Shown in pieces: positions 8,094 to 16,386 of a stretch of DNA of 64,000 bases. The first letter of the stretch is position 1; each line of letters begins with the position of its first letter. Made by a program: the position numbers and the translations under genes. The notes beneath the pieces are model-generated. The model saw only the letters and a list, made by a program, of their open reading frames with translations. It was not told where the DNA came from and made no database searches. Origin of the DNA: Palsa-504 sp050011155 (GTDB taxonomy: Bacteria > Actinomycetota > Actinomycetes > Streptosporangiales > Streptosporangiaceae); the NCBI GenBank assembly GCA_050011155.1, contig JBEKJP010000033.1:18732-82731 (forward strand). Reading direction: 5' to 3'.

Positions 8094-8699
8094 GTGACCG
8101 CGTTGAAGCTGCCTAACCTGCCGTTCGCGCTCGAGCCCGCGGGGAGCCCGCCGCCGGGGTGCCGGGTCACGAACGGGGACACGCTGACGCTGACGGCCGG
8201 GGGGCGGACGGATATGTTCGTGGATCCGGCCGGGGCGGATCAGGTGCCGGACGCCGGGCGGTTCATCGGTCTGCCGCCGGGCGGGGACTTCACGCTGGCG
8301 GCGCGGGTCAGCGTGGAGTTTGGCAGCATGTTCGACGCCGGGGTGCTGCTGCTGTACGCGGGCGAGCGGCACTGGGCCAAGCTCTGCTTCGAGTACTCGC
8401 CGCAGCACCGGCCGACGGCGGTGACGGTGGTGACCAGGGAAACCTCGGACGACTGCAACTCCTTCGAGGTGGACGGGAACACGCTGTGGCTGCGGGTCAC
8501 CAGGACCGGCGCGGCCTGGGCCTTCCACGCTTCCACGGACGGGGCGTGGTGGCGGCTGCTGCGGTACTTCACGCTCGGCCAGACCCTGGTCCGGGTCGGG
8601 TTCCTGGCCCAGTCGCCGGCCGGCGAGGGGTGCGCGGCCACGTTCGACCACATCGCGTTCCGCCCCGGCGCGCCCGCTGACCTGCGCGACGGCAGCTAA
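8094..8699 (+). CDS. DUF1349 family protein
   Basis: A 201-aa soluble beta-rich protein with the DUF1349 (concanavalin-like, regulator-of-sugar-metabolism type) pattern: TDMFVDPAG, FTLAARVSVEF, DAGVLLLYAGERHWAKLCFEYSP and WWRLLRYFTLG. No signal peptide is visible. The start is GTG at 8094. It ends 13 bp before the convergent methyltransferase. Members are proposed to bind or act on carbohydrates, but no catalytic role is established, so the function is left open. Confidence 0.85.
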   Translation: MTALKLPNLPFALEPAGSPPPGCRVTNGDTLTLTAGGRTDMFVDPAGADQVPDAGRFIGLPPGGDFTLAARVSVEFGSMFDAGVLLLYAGERHWAKLCFEYSPQHRPTAVTVVTRETSDDCNSFEVDGNTLWLRVTRTGAAWAFHASTDGAWWRLLRYFTLGQTLVRVGFLAQSPAGEGCAATFDHIAFRPGAPADLRDGS

Positions 8700-8712
8700 G
8701 CGAAAAGCAGAG

Positions 8713-9327
8713 CTAGCCGGGGAAGCGGCGGGTCGCGACCAGGGCGGCCAGGTCGGGGGCGAGGCGGATCTCGGCCGCGTCGACGGCGGGATGGGCGTAC
8801 CAGTGCGTCCGGCCCGAGTCGGGCTGACCCTCGTAGACCGGCGGCCAGGCCGAGGCGGGGGTCAGGTCGTCGACGACCAGGGTGCCGCCCGGCCGGAGCA
8901 GGGCTTCCGGGTCGGCCGTGGGCCCGCCTTGCTTGCCTCCTCCCCCGCCGTCCAGGACCAGCAGGTCGAACGGGGCCTCGCGGGCGATCTCGGTCCAGTC
9001 GCCCTGGAACACCGTCACCGGCGGCAGGCCGGCGGCAAACTCGGCGAACAAGGCGGCCGTCAGGGCGGCCCGGCCGGTGTCGAGCTCGACGCTGAAGAGC
9101 CGGGTTCCGGGCCGAGCGCCGGTGGCCAGCCAGGCCAGGCCCACGCCGCAGCCGGTGCCGGTCTCGCCGATCCGGCCGGCGCCGGCGGCCAGCGCGTGCA
9201 GCAGGCGGCCGTGCTCGGGTCGGCACGAGTTGGCGAAACCCTCGCGGCGGGCCAGGTCCACCGCGCGTTCCACCAGCGGGGGCAGATCCGTCAGGCCGTC
9301 GTAGGCCGCCGTTCCCTGGGGAGACAC
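8713..9327 (-). CDS. Class I SAM-dependent methyltransferase
   Basis: A 204-aa Rossmann-fold methyltransferase. The SAM-binding motif I is GETGTGCGVGLAWLA, the acidic residue after strand beta2 is in LFSVELD, and PFDLLVLDGGGGG is the motif IV region, with LRPGGTLVVDDL as a later strand. It resembles small O-methyltransferases (methyltransferase 24 type). I chose GTG 9327 (VSPQGTAAYDGL), two bases after the stop of the alditol oxidase; the open frame further upstream is antisense of that gene. Likely co-transcribed with the oxidase; the acceptor is unknown. Confidence 0.82.
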   Translation of the reverse strand: MSPQGTAAYDGLTDLPPLVERAVDLARREGFANSCRPEHGRLLHALAAGAGRIGETGTGCGVGLAWLATGARPGTRLFSVELDTGRAALTAALFAEFAAGLPPVTVFQGDWTEIAREAPFDLLVLDGGGGGKQGGPTADPEALLRPGGTLVVDDLTPASAWPPVYEGQPDSGRTHWYAHPAVDAAEIRLAPDLAALVATRRFPG

Positions 9328-9329
9328 GC

Positions 9330-10628
9330 TTACCGCCCCAGGATCCGGGCGGTGTAGGCGTTGCGGAACTTGCCCGCGGGGTCGTAGTGGTTGGCGAGGT
9401 CGAGAAAATCCGGCAAGCGGTCGTAGCGGTCGTGCAGTTCGCCGAGCGGGGTGGTGAAGATCTTGCCCCAGTGCGGCCGCGGGCCGAACGGTTCCAGCTG
9501 CCGCTCGATCGCGGTGACCACGGGCAGCACCGCGGTGGTGTCCGGGATCCAGGTGAAGTGGAAGGCCACGCTGTCCTGGCCGTACGCCATGCTCAGCCAC
9601 TGGTCGTCGGCGGCGATCCGGCGGACCTCGCAGATCCGCACGGCCGCGGCCAGGTGCTCGCTGATCTGTCGCAGCGCGTGCAGCGCGGGCACCGCGGCAC
9701 CGGCCGGGAGCAGGTACTCCGACTGGAGCTCGTCGCCCGCGCTCGGGGTGAAGTCGGGCCGGAAGTGCGGCAGCCGCTCGAACCACGGGCCCGGCACGCC
9801 CAGCTGCCCGGTGCAGGAGTCCGCGGCCACGCCGGGCACCGGGTTCCGCGCCTCCCGCGCCGGCGTAGCCGTGAACCACGGCTCCCCAGTGATAGCCGGG
9901 ACAGGTGTGACTGATGGGGTCGCGATGACACCGGGGGTTACCTCGACCAGGCTCTTGATCCAGAGCTGGGTCAGGCGCGGAGCCCGCCAGTCGGTAAACA
10001 TGGACACGCTGTAGCCGGACGCCATGAGGGCATCGAAGTGGTCGTCCAGCACCTCGAGCGGCAGGTCCTCGTAGACCCGCTGGCTGACCTCGAAGGACGG
10101 CACTACCTCCAGAACCAGGCGGGTGACCACACCGAGGGCGCCCAGGTGCACGATGGCGCCGGGGAAGCCCGGTGCAGAAGCACGATCAAGCTCCACCACG
10201 TCACCGTCGGCGGTGACCAGTTCCAGGCCCGTCACCGCGGCGGACAAGTTCTGGTTGGCGATCCCGGAGCCATGGGTGCCGGTGGCGCAGGCGCCGGCGA
10301 CCGAGATGTGCGGCAGCGACGCCATGTTGCGCAGCGCGAAGCCCTGCCGGTCCAGCCGGGCGGCCAGGGTGGCGTAGCTCAGCCCGGCCGAGACCCGGAC
10401 CAGCGCGGCGGCCGAATCGAACTCCACCTCGGGCGGCAGGTCCGCCAGGCTGACCTGGACGCCGGGCGAGTCGGCCATGTCATTGAAGGAGTGGCCGGTA
10501 CCGAGCACGCGGACCTGGCGGGCTCGGCCGACCACGCCGCGCAACTCGCTCAGCGCGGCCGGGCGGTGGAAGCTGGACGCGCCGAAGGTGATGTTGCCCG
10601 CCCAGTTGGTGCGGATGGCTGAGTTCAC
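9330..10628 (-). CDS. aldO: Alditol (xylitol/sorbitol) oxidase, FAD-dependent
   Basis: A 432-aa VAO-type flavoprotein close to Streptomyces coelicolor AldO, which oxidises xylitol and sorbitol to aldoses with release of H2O2. GTGHSFND places His46 exactly where AldO binds FAD covalently. NMASLPHIS gives Ser104 (AldO Ser106), CEVRRIAAD keeps the catalytic Glu and Arg, and HWGKIFT keeps the Lys. About 30 extra residues (229-258, Thr/Pro-rich, VTPGVIATPSVTPVPA) are inserted relative to AldO. The start GTG 10628 (VNSAIRTNWAGN) aligns with the AldO N-terminus. The methyltransferase follows after 2 bp. Confidence 0.9.
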   Translation of the reverse strand: MNSAIRTNWAGNITFGASSFHRPAALSELRGVVGRARQVRVLGTGHSFNDMADSPGVQVSLADLPPEVEFDSAAALVRVSAGLSYATLAARLDRQGFALRNMASLPHISVAGACATGTHGSGIANQNLSAAVTGLELVTADGDVVELDRASAPGFPGAIVHLGALGVVTRLVLEVVPSFEVSQRVYEDLPLEVLDDHFDALMASGYSVSMFTDWRAPRLTQLWIKSLVEVTPGVIATPSVTPVPAITGEPWFTATPAREARNPVPGVAADSCTGQLGVPGPWFERLPHFRPDFTPSAGDELQSEYLLPAGAAVPALHALRQISEHLAAAVRICEVRRIAADDQWLSMAYGQDSVAFHFTWIPDTTAVLPVVTAIERQLEPFGPRPHWGKIFTTPLGELHDRYDRLPDFLDLANHYDPAGKFRNAYTARILGR

Positions 10629-10744
10629 GCTGGCCACCCTATGGGGTCCCCGGACCTTCCCCCCGAGCCCCCTGCGGTTCCCCCGGTGCCGGGGAGCGAG
10701 TCTTCCTCGTGTCGGGCTTAACCCATTGAGAAGGAGACACGACC

Positions 10745-11710
10745 ATGAGGAACACCCGCCGGATTGCCGCCGCCGCCGTAGCGTCAGGCATGATCGCCGC
10801 CGGGGCACTGGCCCTGAGCACGAGCGCCGCCAGCGCCAGCACGCTGGGCGCCCACCTGGCCACCGGGTACAGCTTCCAGACGGTTGACAACGCCGGCGAC
10901 CCGACGTTCAACCAGCTGCTCGGGGTCAACGACCTGGGCGTGATCGCCGGTTACCTCGGCTCTGGCGCGCAGGGCCACCCGAACAAGGGCTACCAGCTGC
11001 TGCCGCGTCGGAACTACGTCAACGAGAACTTCCCCGGCTCGGTGCAGACCCAGGTGACCGGGCTGAACAACCGGGGCGTCACGGTCGGCTTCTGGTCCAG
11101 CATGAACAACGCGAACCAGGTGAACGACAACCACGGCTTCGTGGACGTGAACGGGCACTTCCGCACCGCGGACTTCCCGACCGGCGCCCCGGCCGCCCCG
11201 CCGGTCGACCAGCTGCTCGGCGTGAACGACAGCGACGTCGCGGTCGGCTTCTACACCGACGCCAGCGGCAACAACCACGGCTACGAGTTCAACGCCGGCA
11301 GCGGCCGGTTCAGCACGGTCTCCGAGGCCGGCGTGACCAGCCTGACCGCGGCCGCGATCAACGACCGCGGCGACGTGGCCGGCTTCTACACCAACCCCCG
11401 CACCGGCAACACCGACGGGTTCCTCAAGGCCGGCCACTCCTTCATCGACCTGGCCGTCCCCGGCGCCTCGGCCACCACGGCACTGGGCGTGAACAGCCAC
11501 GACGAGGTGGTCGGCGCGTTCACCACGGGCAGCGGCGACGGCGCCCAGTCGCACGGCTTCAGCTGGACCCCGCAGGGCGGCTTCCGCACTCTGGACGACC
11601 CGCACGGCATGGGCACCACCACCATCAACGGCGTCAACGACTTCGGTGTCCTAGTCGGCTTCTACGTCGACGCCAACGGCAACACCGACGGGTTCGTGGC
11701 CACCCCGTAA
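10745..11710 (+). CDS. Secreted HAF-repeat protein
   Basis: A 321-aa exported protein. It has a classic Sec signal (basic MRNTRR, hydrophobic AAAAVASGMIAAGALAL, cleavage near SAASAST), then about six repeats of a GVNDxGVxVGFYxDAxGNxHGF pattern spaced 40-50 residues apart, the HAF family signature. Such repeats probably fold as a beta-propeller. A strong Shine-Dalgarno GAAGGAG sits 7-8 bases before ATG 10745. It is monocistronic and converges on nudC with a shared hairpin. No catalytic residues are recognisable; the role at the cell surface is unknown. Confidence 0.85.
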   Translation: MRNTRRIAAAAVASGMIAAGALALSTSAASASTLGAHLATGYSFQTVDNAGDPTFNQLLGVNDLGVIAGYLGSGAQGHPNKGYQLLPRRNYVNENFPGSVQTQVTGLNNRGVTVGFWSSMNNANQVNDNHGFVDVNGHFRTADFPTGAPAAPPVDQLLGVNDSDVAVGFYTDASGNNHGYEFNAGSGRFSTVSEAGVTSLTAAAINDRGDVAGFYTNPRTGNTDGFLKAGHSFIDLAVPGASATTALGVNSHDEVVGAFTTGSGDGAQSHGFSWTPQGGFRTLDDPHGMGTTTINGVNDFGVLVGFYVDANGNTDGFVATP

Positions 11711-11715
11711 CCCCG

Positions 11716-12654
11716 TCACGAGCGGCCCGCTTCCGTCCAGGTGGACGGGAGCGGGCCGCCGTACCATTGCTCGATGATCTGCCGGGCGATCGAGACCGGC
11801 GGGGGCAGCGCGATCTCGCGGGACTTGATCGCGGCCGCCAGTTCCTCCCGGCCGAACCAGTAGGCCTCGGCGATCTCCTCGGCGTCGACCGTGATCTCCT
11901 GGCCGGCCGGGGCTTCGGCCCGGAAGCCGAGCATCAGGCTGCGCGGCATCGGCCAGGGCTGGCTGCCGACGTAGCGCACGTTGGTCACCTTGATCTTGAC
12001 CTCCTCGGCCACCTCGCGGATCACCGCCTGCTCGGCCGACTCACCCGGCTCCACGAACCCGGCCAGGATCGACACCCGCCGGCCGGGCCAAGCCGCGTTC
12101 CTGGCCAGCAGGCACCGGTCGTCCGGGTCGGTGACCAGCATGATCACCGCGGGGTCGGTGCGGGGGAAGTGCTCGGTGCCATCCGCCGGGCAGCGGGCGG
12201 AGTGGCCGCCGGGGTCGGGCACGGTGGGCGTGCCGTCGACCGGGCAGTGGGTGTGCGTGTCGTGCCAGTTGGCCAGGGCCACGGCGTGGGTGAACAGGCC
12301 CGCGTCGCGGTCGCCGAGCAGCGTGCCGGCCTCGCGCAGGTAAGCGGGGCGGGTTCTCGGGTCCCCCTCCAGGGCGGGCAGGGGCGCGGAGACGCCGAAG
12401 TACACCACGCCGTCGGCGTCCTGGCCGAGCAGCAGCCGGACGCCCGCGGGCGCGTCGGCGGGCGCGACGAAGACCAGGTCCATCCGGTCCCCGTCCTCCC
12501 GGACCAGGGCCTGGCCCGCCTCGACCACGAGCACCCGGCTGCCGGGGTCGGCCCAGGCCTCATCCAGCCACTCCGGGTCAGCCCGCTTCTCGGTGACCCG
12601 GTCCACGGTCCCCCGGGACAGCGCGAGCGTCGCCAGCGGCTCCAGCGGCGTCAC
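11716..12654 (-). CDS. nudC: NAD+ diphosphatase (NudC), degenerate zinc site
   Basis: Nudix hydrolase that splits NADH (and in some bacteria NAD-capped RNA) to NMN and AMP. GFVEPGESAEQAVIREVAEEV is the Nudix box and SQPWPMPRSLMLGF is the NudC-specific SQPWPxPxS array. The zinc ribbon keeps only two cysteines (CPVDG and CPADG) where the family often has four, so zinc may be absent or held differently; the last Gly of the Nudix consensus is also replaced. GTG 12654 overlaps the dipeptidase stop by 4 bp (GTGA), which fixes the start. Length is 312 aa, normal for actinobacterial NudC. Confidence 0.9.
   Translation of the reverse strand: MTPLEPLATLALSRGTVDRVTEKRADPEWLDEAWADPGSRVLVVEAGQALVREDGDRMDLVFVAPADAPAGVRLLLGQDADGVVYFGVSAPLPALEGDPRTRPAYLREAGTLLGDRDAGLFTHAVALANWHDTHTHCPVDGTPTVPDPGGHSARCPADGTEHFPRTDPAVIMLVTDPDDRCLLARNAAWPGRRVSILAGFVEPGESAEQAVIREVAEEVKIKVTNVRYVGSQPWPMPRSLMLGFRAEAPAGQEITVDAEEIAEAYWFGREELAAAIKSREIALPPPVSIARQIIEQWYGGPLPSTWTEAGRS
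11722..11759. terminator. Strong hairpin at the convergent HAF/nudC ends
   Basis: Arms GCGGCCCGCTTCCGTCCA (11722-11739) and TGGACGGGAGCGGGCCGC (11742-11759) pair at 17 of 18 positions, the exception being a G-T type pair. There is no U tract. It lies 12 bp after the HAF stop and within the last nudC codons, placed to end transcription from the plus strand. Confidence 0.6.
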
Positions 12655-14033
12655 CGAAGATCCGCGGCGGCTAGCTCGTCCCACAGGTAGGCGCAGGCCT
12701 CGGCGCCACGCTGGAGCAGGGCGATGTCCATGCTCTCGTTCGGCGCGTGGATCTGGTCGGAGTCGAGACCGACCGCGACGAACACCAGCGGCGCCGCCAG
12801 GATCTCGGCCAGGTCGGCCTCGGGGCCGCTGCCGCCTTCCTTGGTGAACAGCACCTCGCGGCCGAACGCCCGGCGCAGGGCACGCCGGCCGGCCCGCACG
12901 GCCGGGGAGTCGACGGGCGAGTGGCAGGGCCGGACGCCGGGATGGAGGATCACCGCGGCCTCCAGGCCGTGCGGCGTGTGCGCCGCCACGTACTCGCGGA
13001 AGGCCTCGCCCACGTCGGCCGGGTCCTGGTCGGCGACCAGCCGGAAGGAGATCTTGGCGTGCGCGGCCTTGGGGATGATGGTCTTGGAGCCCGGCCCGGT
13101 GTGCCCGCCCCACATGCCGTTGATCTCGGCCGTCGGCCGGGCCCAGATCCGCTCCAGGGTGCTGAAGCCCTGCTCGCCGTACAGCGCGCCGCTGTGCCCG
13201 GCGTCGGCGAGCCAGTTCTTCTCGTCGAACGGCAGCCGGGCCAGCAGGTCCCGCTCCTGATCGGACAGCGGGAGCACCCGGTCGTAGTACCGGGGCAGGG
13301 TAACCCGGCCCCGCTCGTCGTGCAGCCCGGCCAGCAGGCTCGCCATCGCGTGCAGCGGATTCGGCACGCCGCCGCCGAACGATCCCGAGTGCAAGTCCCG
13401 CACCGGCCCGCTCAGCGTGACCTCGACCGGGAGCAGCCCGCGCATGCCGGTGCACATGGACGGGACGTCGGCCGCCCACATGGTGGTGTCGCTGATCACG
13501 ATCACGTCGCAGGCGAGCCGCTCCCGCTCGCGCCGGAGCAGGTCGGCGAAGTGCTCCGAGCCCGATTCTTCCTCGCCCTCGACGATCAGCTTGATAGTCA
13601 CCGGCGGCGCCGAGCCGCCGGACGCGGCGACCGCGGCGCGCACGCCGAGGGAGTGGATGAGCACCTGCCCCTTGTCGTCCGAGGCGCCCCGGCCCAGCAG
13701 CCGCCCGTCCCGCTCGACGGGCTCGAACGGCGGGCTGTCCCACTCCTCCAGCGGCTCGACCGGCTGGACGTCGTGGTGACCGTACACCAGCACCACCGGG
13801 GCGTCCGGGTCGGCGGCCGGCCATTCGGCGTAGACCGCGGGCAGGCCGCCGGTCTCCAGCACCTGGGCGACCGGGAACCCGGCCCCGCGCAGGTGGCCGG
13901 CCAGCCACGCGGCGCTGTGCCCCACGTCGCCGTGCCGCTCGGGGTCGGCCGAGATCGACGGGATGGTCAGCCACTGCTTGAGGTCGTCGATGAATTCGCG
14001 TGCGTTCGCCTCGACATAGCCACGGACGTCCAT
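12651..14033 (-). CDS. M20 family dipeptidase
   Basis: A 460-aa zinc metallopeptidase of the CNDP-like M20 group, acting on dipeptides in the cytoplasm. VYGHHDVQP gives the first zinc ligand and catalytic Asp, GRGASDDKGQ the bridging Asp, and IVEGEEESGS the catalytic and ligand Glu pair. A lid domain around residues 210-330 contains WGGHTGPGSKTIIP, and a C-terminal His lies in DSDQIHAPNE. The start is ATG 14033, two bases after the purM-like stop at 14036, and its stop overlaps nudC; the three genes form a run on the minus strand. Substrate specificity is not evident. Confidence 0.9.
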   Translation of the reverse strand: MDVRGYVEANAREFIDDLKQWLTIPSISADPERHGDVGHSAAWLAGHLRGAGFPVAQVLETGGLPAVYAEWPAADPDAPVVLVYGHHDVQPVEPLEEWDSPPFEPVERDGRLLGRGASDDKGQVLIHSLGVRAAVAASGGSAPPVTIKLIVEGEEESGSEHFADLLRRERERLACDVIVISDTTMWAADVPSMCTGMRGLLPVEVTLSGPVRDLHSGSFGGGVPNPLHAMASLLAGLHDERGRVTLPRYYDRVLPLSDQERDLLARLPFDEKNWLADAGHSGALYGEQGFSTLERIWARPTAEINGMWGGHTGPGSKTIIPKAAHAKISFRLVADQDPADVGEAFREYVAAHTPHGLEAAVILHPGVRPCHSPVDSPAVRAGRRALRRAFGREVLFTKEGGSGPEADLAEILAAPLVFVAVGLDSDQIHAPNESMDIALLQRGAEACAYLWDELAAADLR

Positions 14034-14035
14034 GG

Positions 14036-15103
14036 TTAGACCGTATCGCGCGCTATCTCGAAAGCATCTCCGCGGCCCACCAGTCCCACGGCGGGGATCG
14101 ACACGTACCGGCCAGGGCGGTCCGTCACCGGGCCGGCCACGGCCGGGTCCTCGCCGACGCCGCGCAGCGCGGCCAGCGCGGCGTCCACGTCGGCCGGGGA
14201 GACGACTACGCAGAAGCCGGTGCCCATGTTGAAGGTGGCGTACATGGTCGCGGCCGGGACGTCGCCGGCCGCGGCGATCAGGCCGAAGATCTCCGGCGCG
14301 GGCGGCAGCGCGTCCAGGACGTAGGACACGTCGGCGGCCAGCCGGGCCAGGTTGAGCAGGCCGCCGCCACTGATATGGGCCAGGCCACGGGGTATCACCC
14401 CCGCTTCCCAGAGCGCCTCGACTGCCTTGACATAAACCCGGGTCGGCGCGAGCAACGCGTCGTAGAGGTCACCGACCCGGTCGCCGAGGGCACGCCGGGC
14501 CAGCGAGAAGCCGTTGCTGTGCAGCCCCGAGCTGGGCAGGGCCAGGACCACGTCGCCTGGTTCGACCCGGGACCCGTCGACCGGGTCGCGGCCGTCCGGG
14601 ATGGCGCCGACCGCGGTGCCGACCAGGTCCATCATCGGGCCGCCGCCGGCCGAGCTGGCCAGCATCGCGCCGATCTGCGCGATCTCACCGCCGGGGATGG
14701 CGATGCCGGCCTCGTCCGCGCCCAGGAACAGGCCGCGGGCCACGTCCTCGAGCACGGCCGCGTCGATGCGGTCGGTGGCGATGTAGTCGAGCAGGGCCAG
14801 CGGCACCGCGCCGGTGCAGATCACGTCGTTGACGTTGTTGGCCACCACGTCGACCCCGACCGGCTCCCACCGGTTGGCCTCGCGGGCCAGCAGGATCTTG
14901 GTCCCCACCCCGTCGGTGGTGAGCGCGATCGGCGGCCCGGGCGGGATGTGCATCAGGGTGGCGAAGTAGCCGCTGGCCAGCCCGGTGATGCTGGTGACCA
15001 GCGAGGACCGCACCGCGGTGCGGGCCAGCCACGGGCGCATCGCCTTGGCGAAGACTTCCTGTTCGTGCTCTTCGTCAACGCCTGCGCTCGCGTACGGATC
15101 CAT
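14036..15103 (-). CDS. purM: AIR synthase (PurM)-like, divergent
   Basis: Related to phosphoribosylformylglycinamidine cyclo-ligase, the ATP-dependent ring-closing step of purine synthesis. Family landmarks are DPYASAGVD, LTTDGVGTKILLA, GVDVVANNVNDVICTGAVPL, IPGGEIAQIG, LPSSGLHSNGFSLARR, HISGGGLLNL and FNMGTGFCVVV. The N-terminal region and the VVANNVNDV motif differ from the usual actinobacterial enzyme, and the neighbours are not purine genes, so it may be a paralogue or acquired copy. ATG 15103 (MDPYASAG) was preferred because homology starts there; 15115 and 15148 are alternatives and none has a clear ribosome site. Confidence 0.75.
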   Translation of the reverse strand: MDPYASAGVDEEHEQEVFAKAMRPWLARTAVRSSLVTSITGLASGYFATLMHIPPGPPIALTTDGVGTKILLAREANRWEPVGVDVVANNVNDVICTGAVPLALLDYIATDRIDAAVLEDVARGLFLGADEAGIAIPGGEIAQIGAMLASSAGGGPMMDLVGTAVGAIPDGRDPVDGSRVEPGDVVLALPSSGLHSNGFSLARRALGDRVGDLYDALLAPTRVYVKAVEALWEAGVIPRGLAHISGGGLLNLARLAADVSYVLDALPPAPEIFGLIAAAGDVPAATMYATFNMGTGFCVVVSPADVDAALAALRGVGEDPAVAGPVTDRPGRYVSIPAVGLVGRGDAFEIARDTV

Positions 15104-15191
15104 GGGCGTGAGCATAGCCCCGTTCGGAATAATTGAACTTTCAAGCATGTTAGGACGGGCACGTATGCTGAGCTAAGCCGAGGAGGATGCC

Positions 15192-16160
15192 ATGCCCGCC
15201 ATCACCGTCGACGACATCCTGGTGCTGCCGCGGGTCCCTGAGCCCGACGTCACCCAGGTCGAGCGGAAGGTCACCTCGGTCACCACCGCGCCGTCCGGCT
15301 ACGAGGGCGAGGGGTTCCCGGTCCGGCGCGCTTTCGCCGGGGTGGACCTGAAGCGGCTCGACCCGTTCGTCCACATGGACCAGATGGGCGAGGTCGACTA
15401 CGGCCCCGGTGAGCCCAAGGGCACCGCGTGGCACCCGCACCGCGGCTTCGAGACCGTCACCTACATCATCGACGGCACCTTCCGTCACCAGGACTCCAAC
15501 GGCGGCGGCGGGGTGATCAGCAACGGCGACACCCAGTGGATGACCGCGGGCGGCGGCATCTTGCACATCGAGGCGCCGCCGGAGGAACTCGTGGTCAGCG
15601 GCGGCCTGTTCCACGGCTTCCAGCTGTGGGTGAACCTGCCGTCCCGGCTCAAGATGACGCCGCCGCGCTACCAGGACATCCGGGCCGGGCAGGTCGCGCT
15701 GCTGTCCTCGGCCGACGGCGGGGCGCTGCTGCGGGTCATCGCGGGCGAGTTCGACGGTTACTCGGGGCCCGGGGTGACGCATACCCCGATCTCGCTGGTG
15801 CACGCGACCGTGTCCGCGGGCGCGCAGGTCAAGCTGCCGTGGCGGGCCGACTTCAACGCCCTGGGTTACGTCCTTAGCGGTCAGGGGTTCGTCGGCGTCG
15901 AGCAGCGGCCCATCGAGATGGGGCAGCTGGCCGTGTTCGGCGCCGGGGACGCGATCACGTTCGCGGCCGGGGCGCGGGGCGACCTGGACATCCTGCTGCT
16001 GGGCGGGGAGCCGATCCGGGAGCCGGTGGCCGCGTACGGGCCGTTCGTCATGAACAGCCGCGCGGAGCTGGTGCAGGCCTTCGAGGACTTCCAGGCCGGC
16101 CGGCTGGGGTCCATTCCCGCGGTGCCGGTCGAGCCCCGCCCCGGCCACGACGTTCTTTAA
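15192..16160 (+). CDS. Pirin family protein (bicupin)
   Basis: A 322-aa bicupin. The N-terminal cupin carries the pirin metal site in GTAWHPHRGFETVTY and the second His/Glu cluster in GGGILHIEAPPEE, followed by FHGFQLWVNLP. The C-terminal cupin (residues about 180-290) is degenerate. Bacterial pirins often act as quercetinase-like dioxygenases or metabolic regulators; which applies here is unknown. A perfect GAGGAGG ribosome site lies 6 bases before the ATG. It is divergent from purM and convergent with the ferredoxin operon. Confidence 0.92.
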   Translation: MPAITVDDILVLPRVPEPDVTQVERKVTSVTTAPSGYEGEGFPVRRAFAGVDLKRLDPFVHMDQMGEVDYGPGEPKGTAWHPHRGFETVTYIIDGTFRHQDSNGGGGVISNGDTQWMTAGGGILHIEAPPEELVVSGGLFHGFQLWVNLPSRLKMTPPRYQDIRAGQVALLSSADGGALLRVIAGEFDGYSGPGVTHTPISLVHATVSAGAQVKLPWRADFNALGYVLSGQGFVGVEQRPIEMGQLAVFGAGDAITFAAGARGDLDILLLGGEPIREPVAAYGPFVMNSRAELVQAFEDFQAGRLGSIPAVPVEPRPGHDVL

Positions 16161-16168
16161 GACCCTTT

Positions 16169-16384
16169 TCAGGCCGAACGGGCCGGCTCTTCCCTTCGTA
16201 CCAGCCTGAGCGCCAGGGCGGGGCAGGCGCTCACGGCTCGTCGTGCGTCGCGTTCGAGGGCCACGGGTACCGGGCGGGGATCGATGATCGGGTAGCCCCA
16301 TTCGTCGGCGACGATGAGCTCGGGCAGCAGCTCGGCGCACACGCCATGGCCGGTGCAGGCGATCGGGTTCACGCTGAGGTTCAT
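16169..16384 (-). CDS. Small 3-Cys ferredoxin
   Basis: A 71-aa electron carrier with three cysteines in CTGHGVC (Cys10, Cys16) and SACPALAL (Cys54). This pattern usually binds a [3Fe-4S] cluster in actinobacterial ferredoxins, such as those that feed cytochromes P450. The start ATG 16384 follows the NuoF-like stop by 2 bp, so it is the last gene of the redox operon and a likely electron partner of the flavoprotein and cytochrome b encoded upstream. No P450 gene is in the window. Confidence 0.88.
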   Translation of the reverse strand: MNLSVNPIACTGHGVCAELLPELIVADEWGYPIIDPRPVPVALERDARRAVSACPALALRLVRREEPARSA

Positions 16385-16386
16385 GG

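Noticed and set aside
9330..10628. DprE1 (decaprenylphosphoryl ribose oxidase)
   Set aside because: Same superfamily and attractive given DprE2 in the window, but motifs and N-terminus match alditol oxidase closely.
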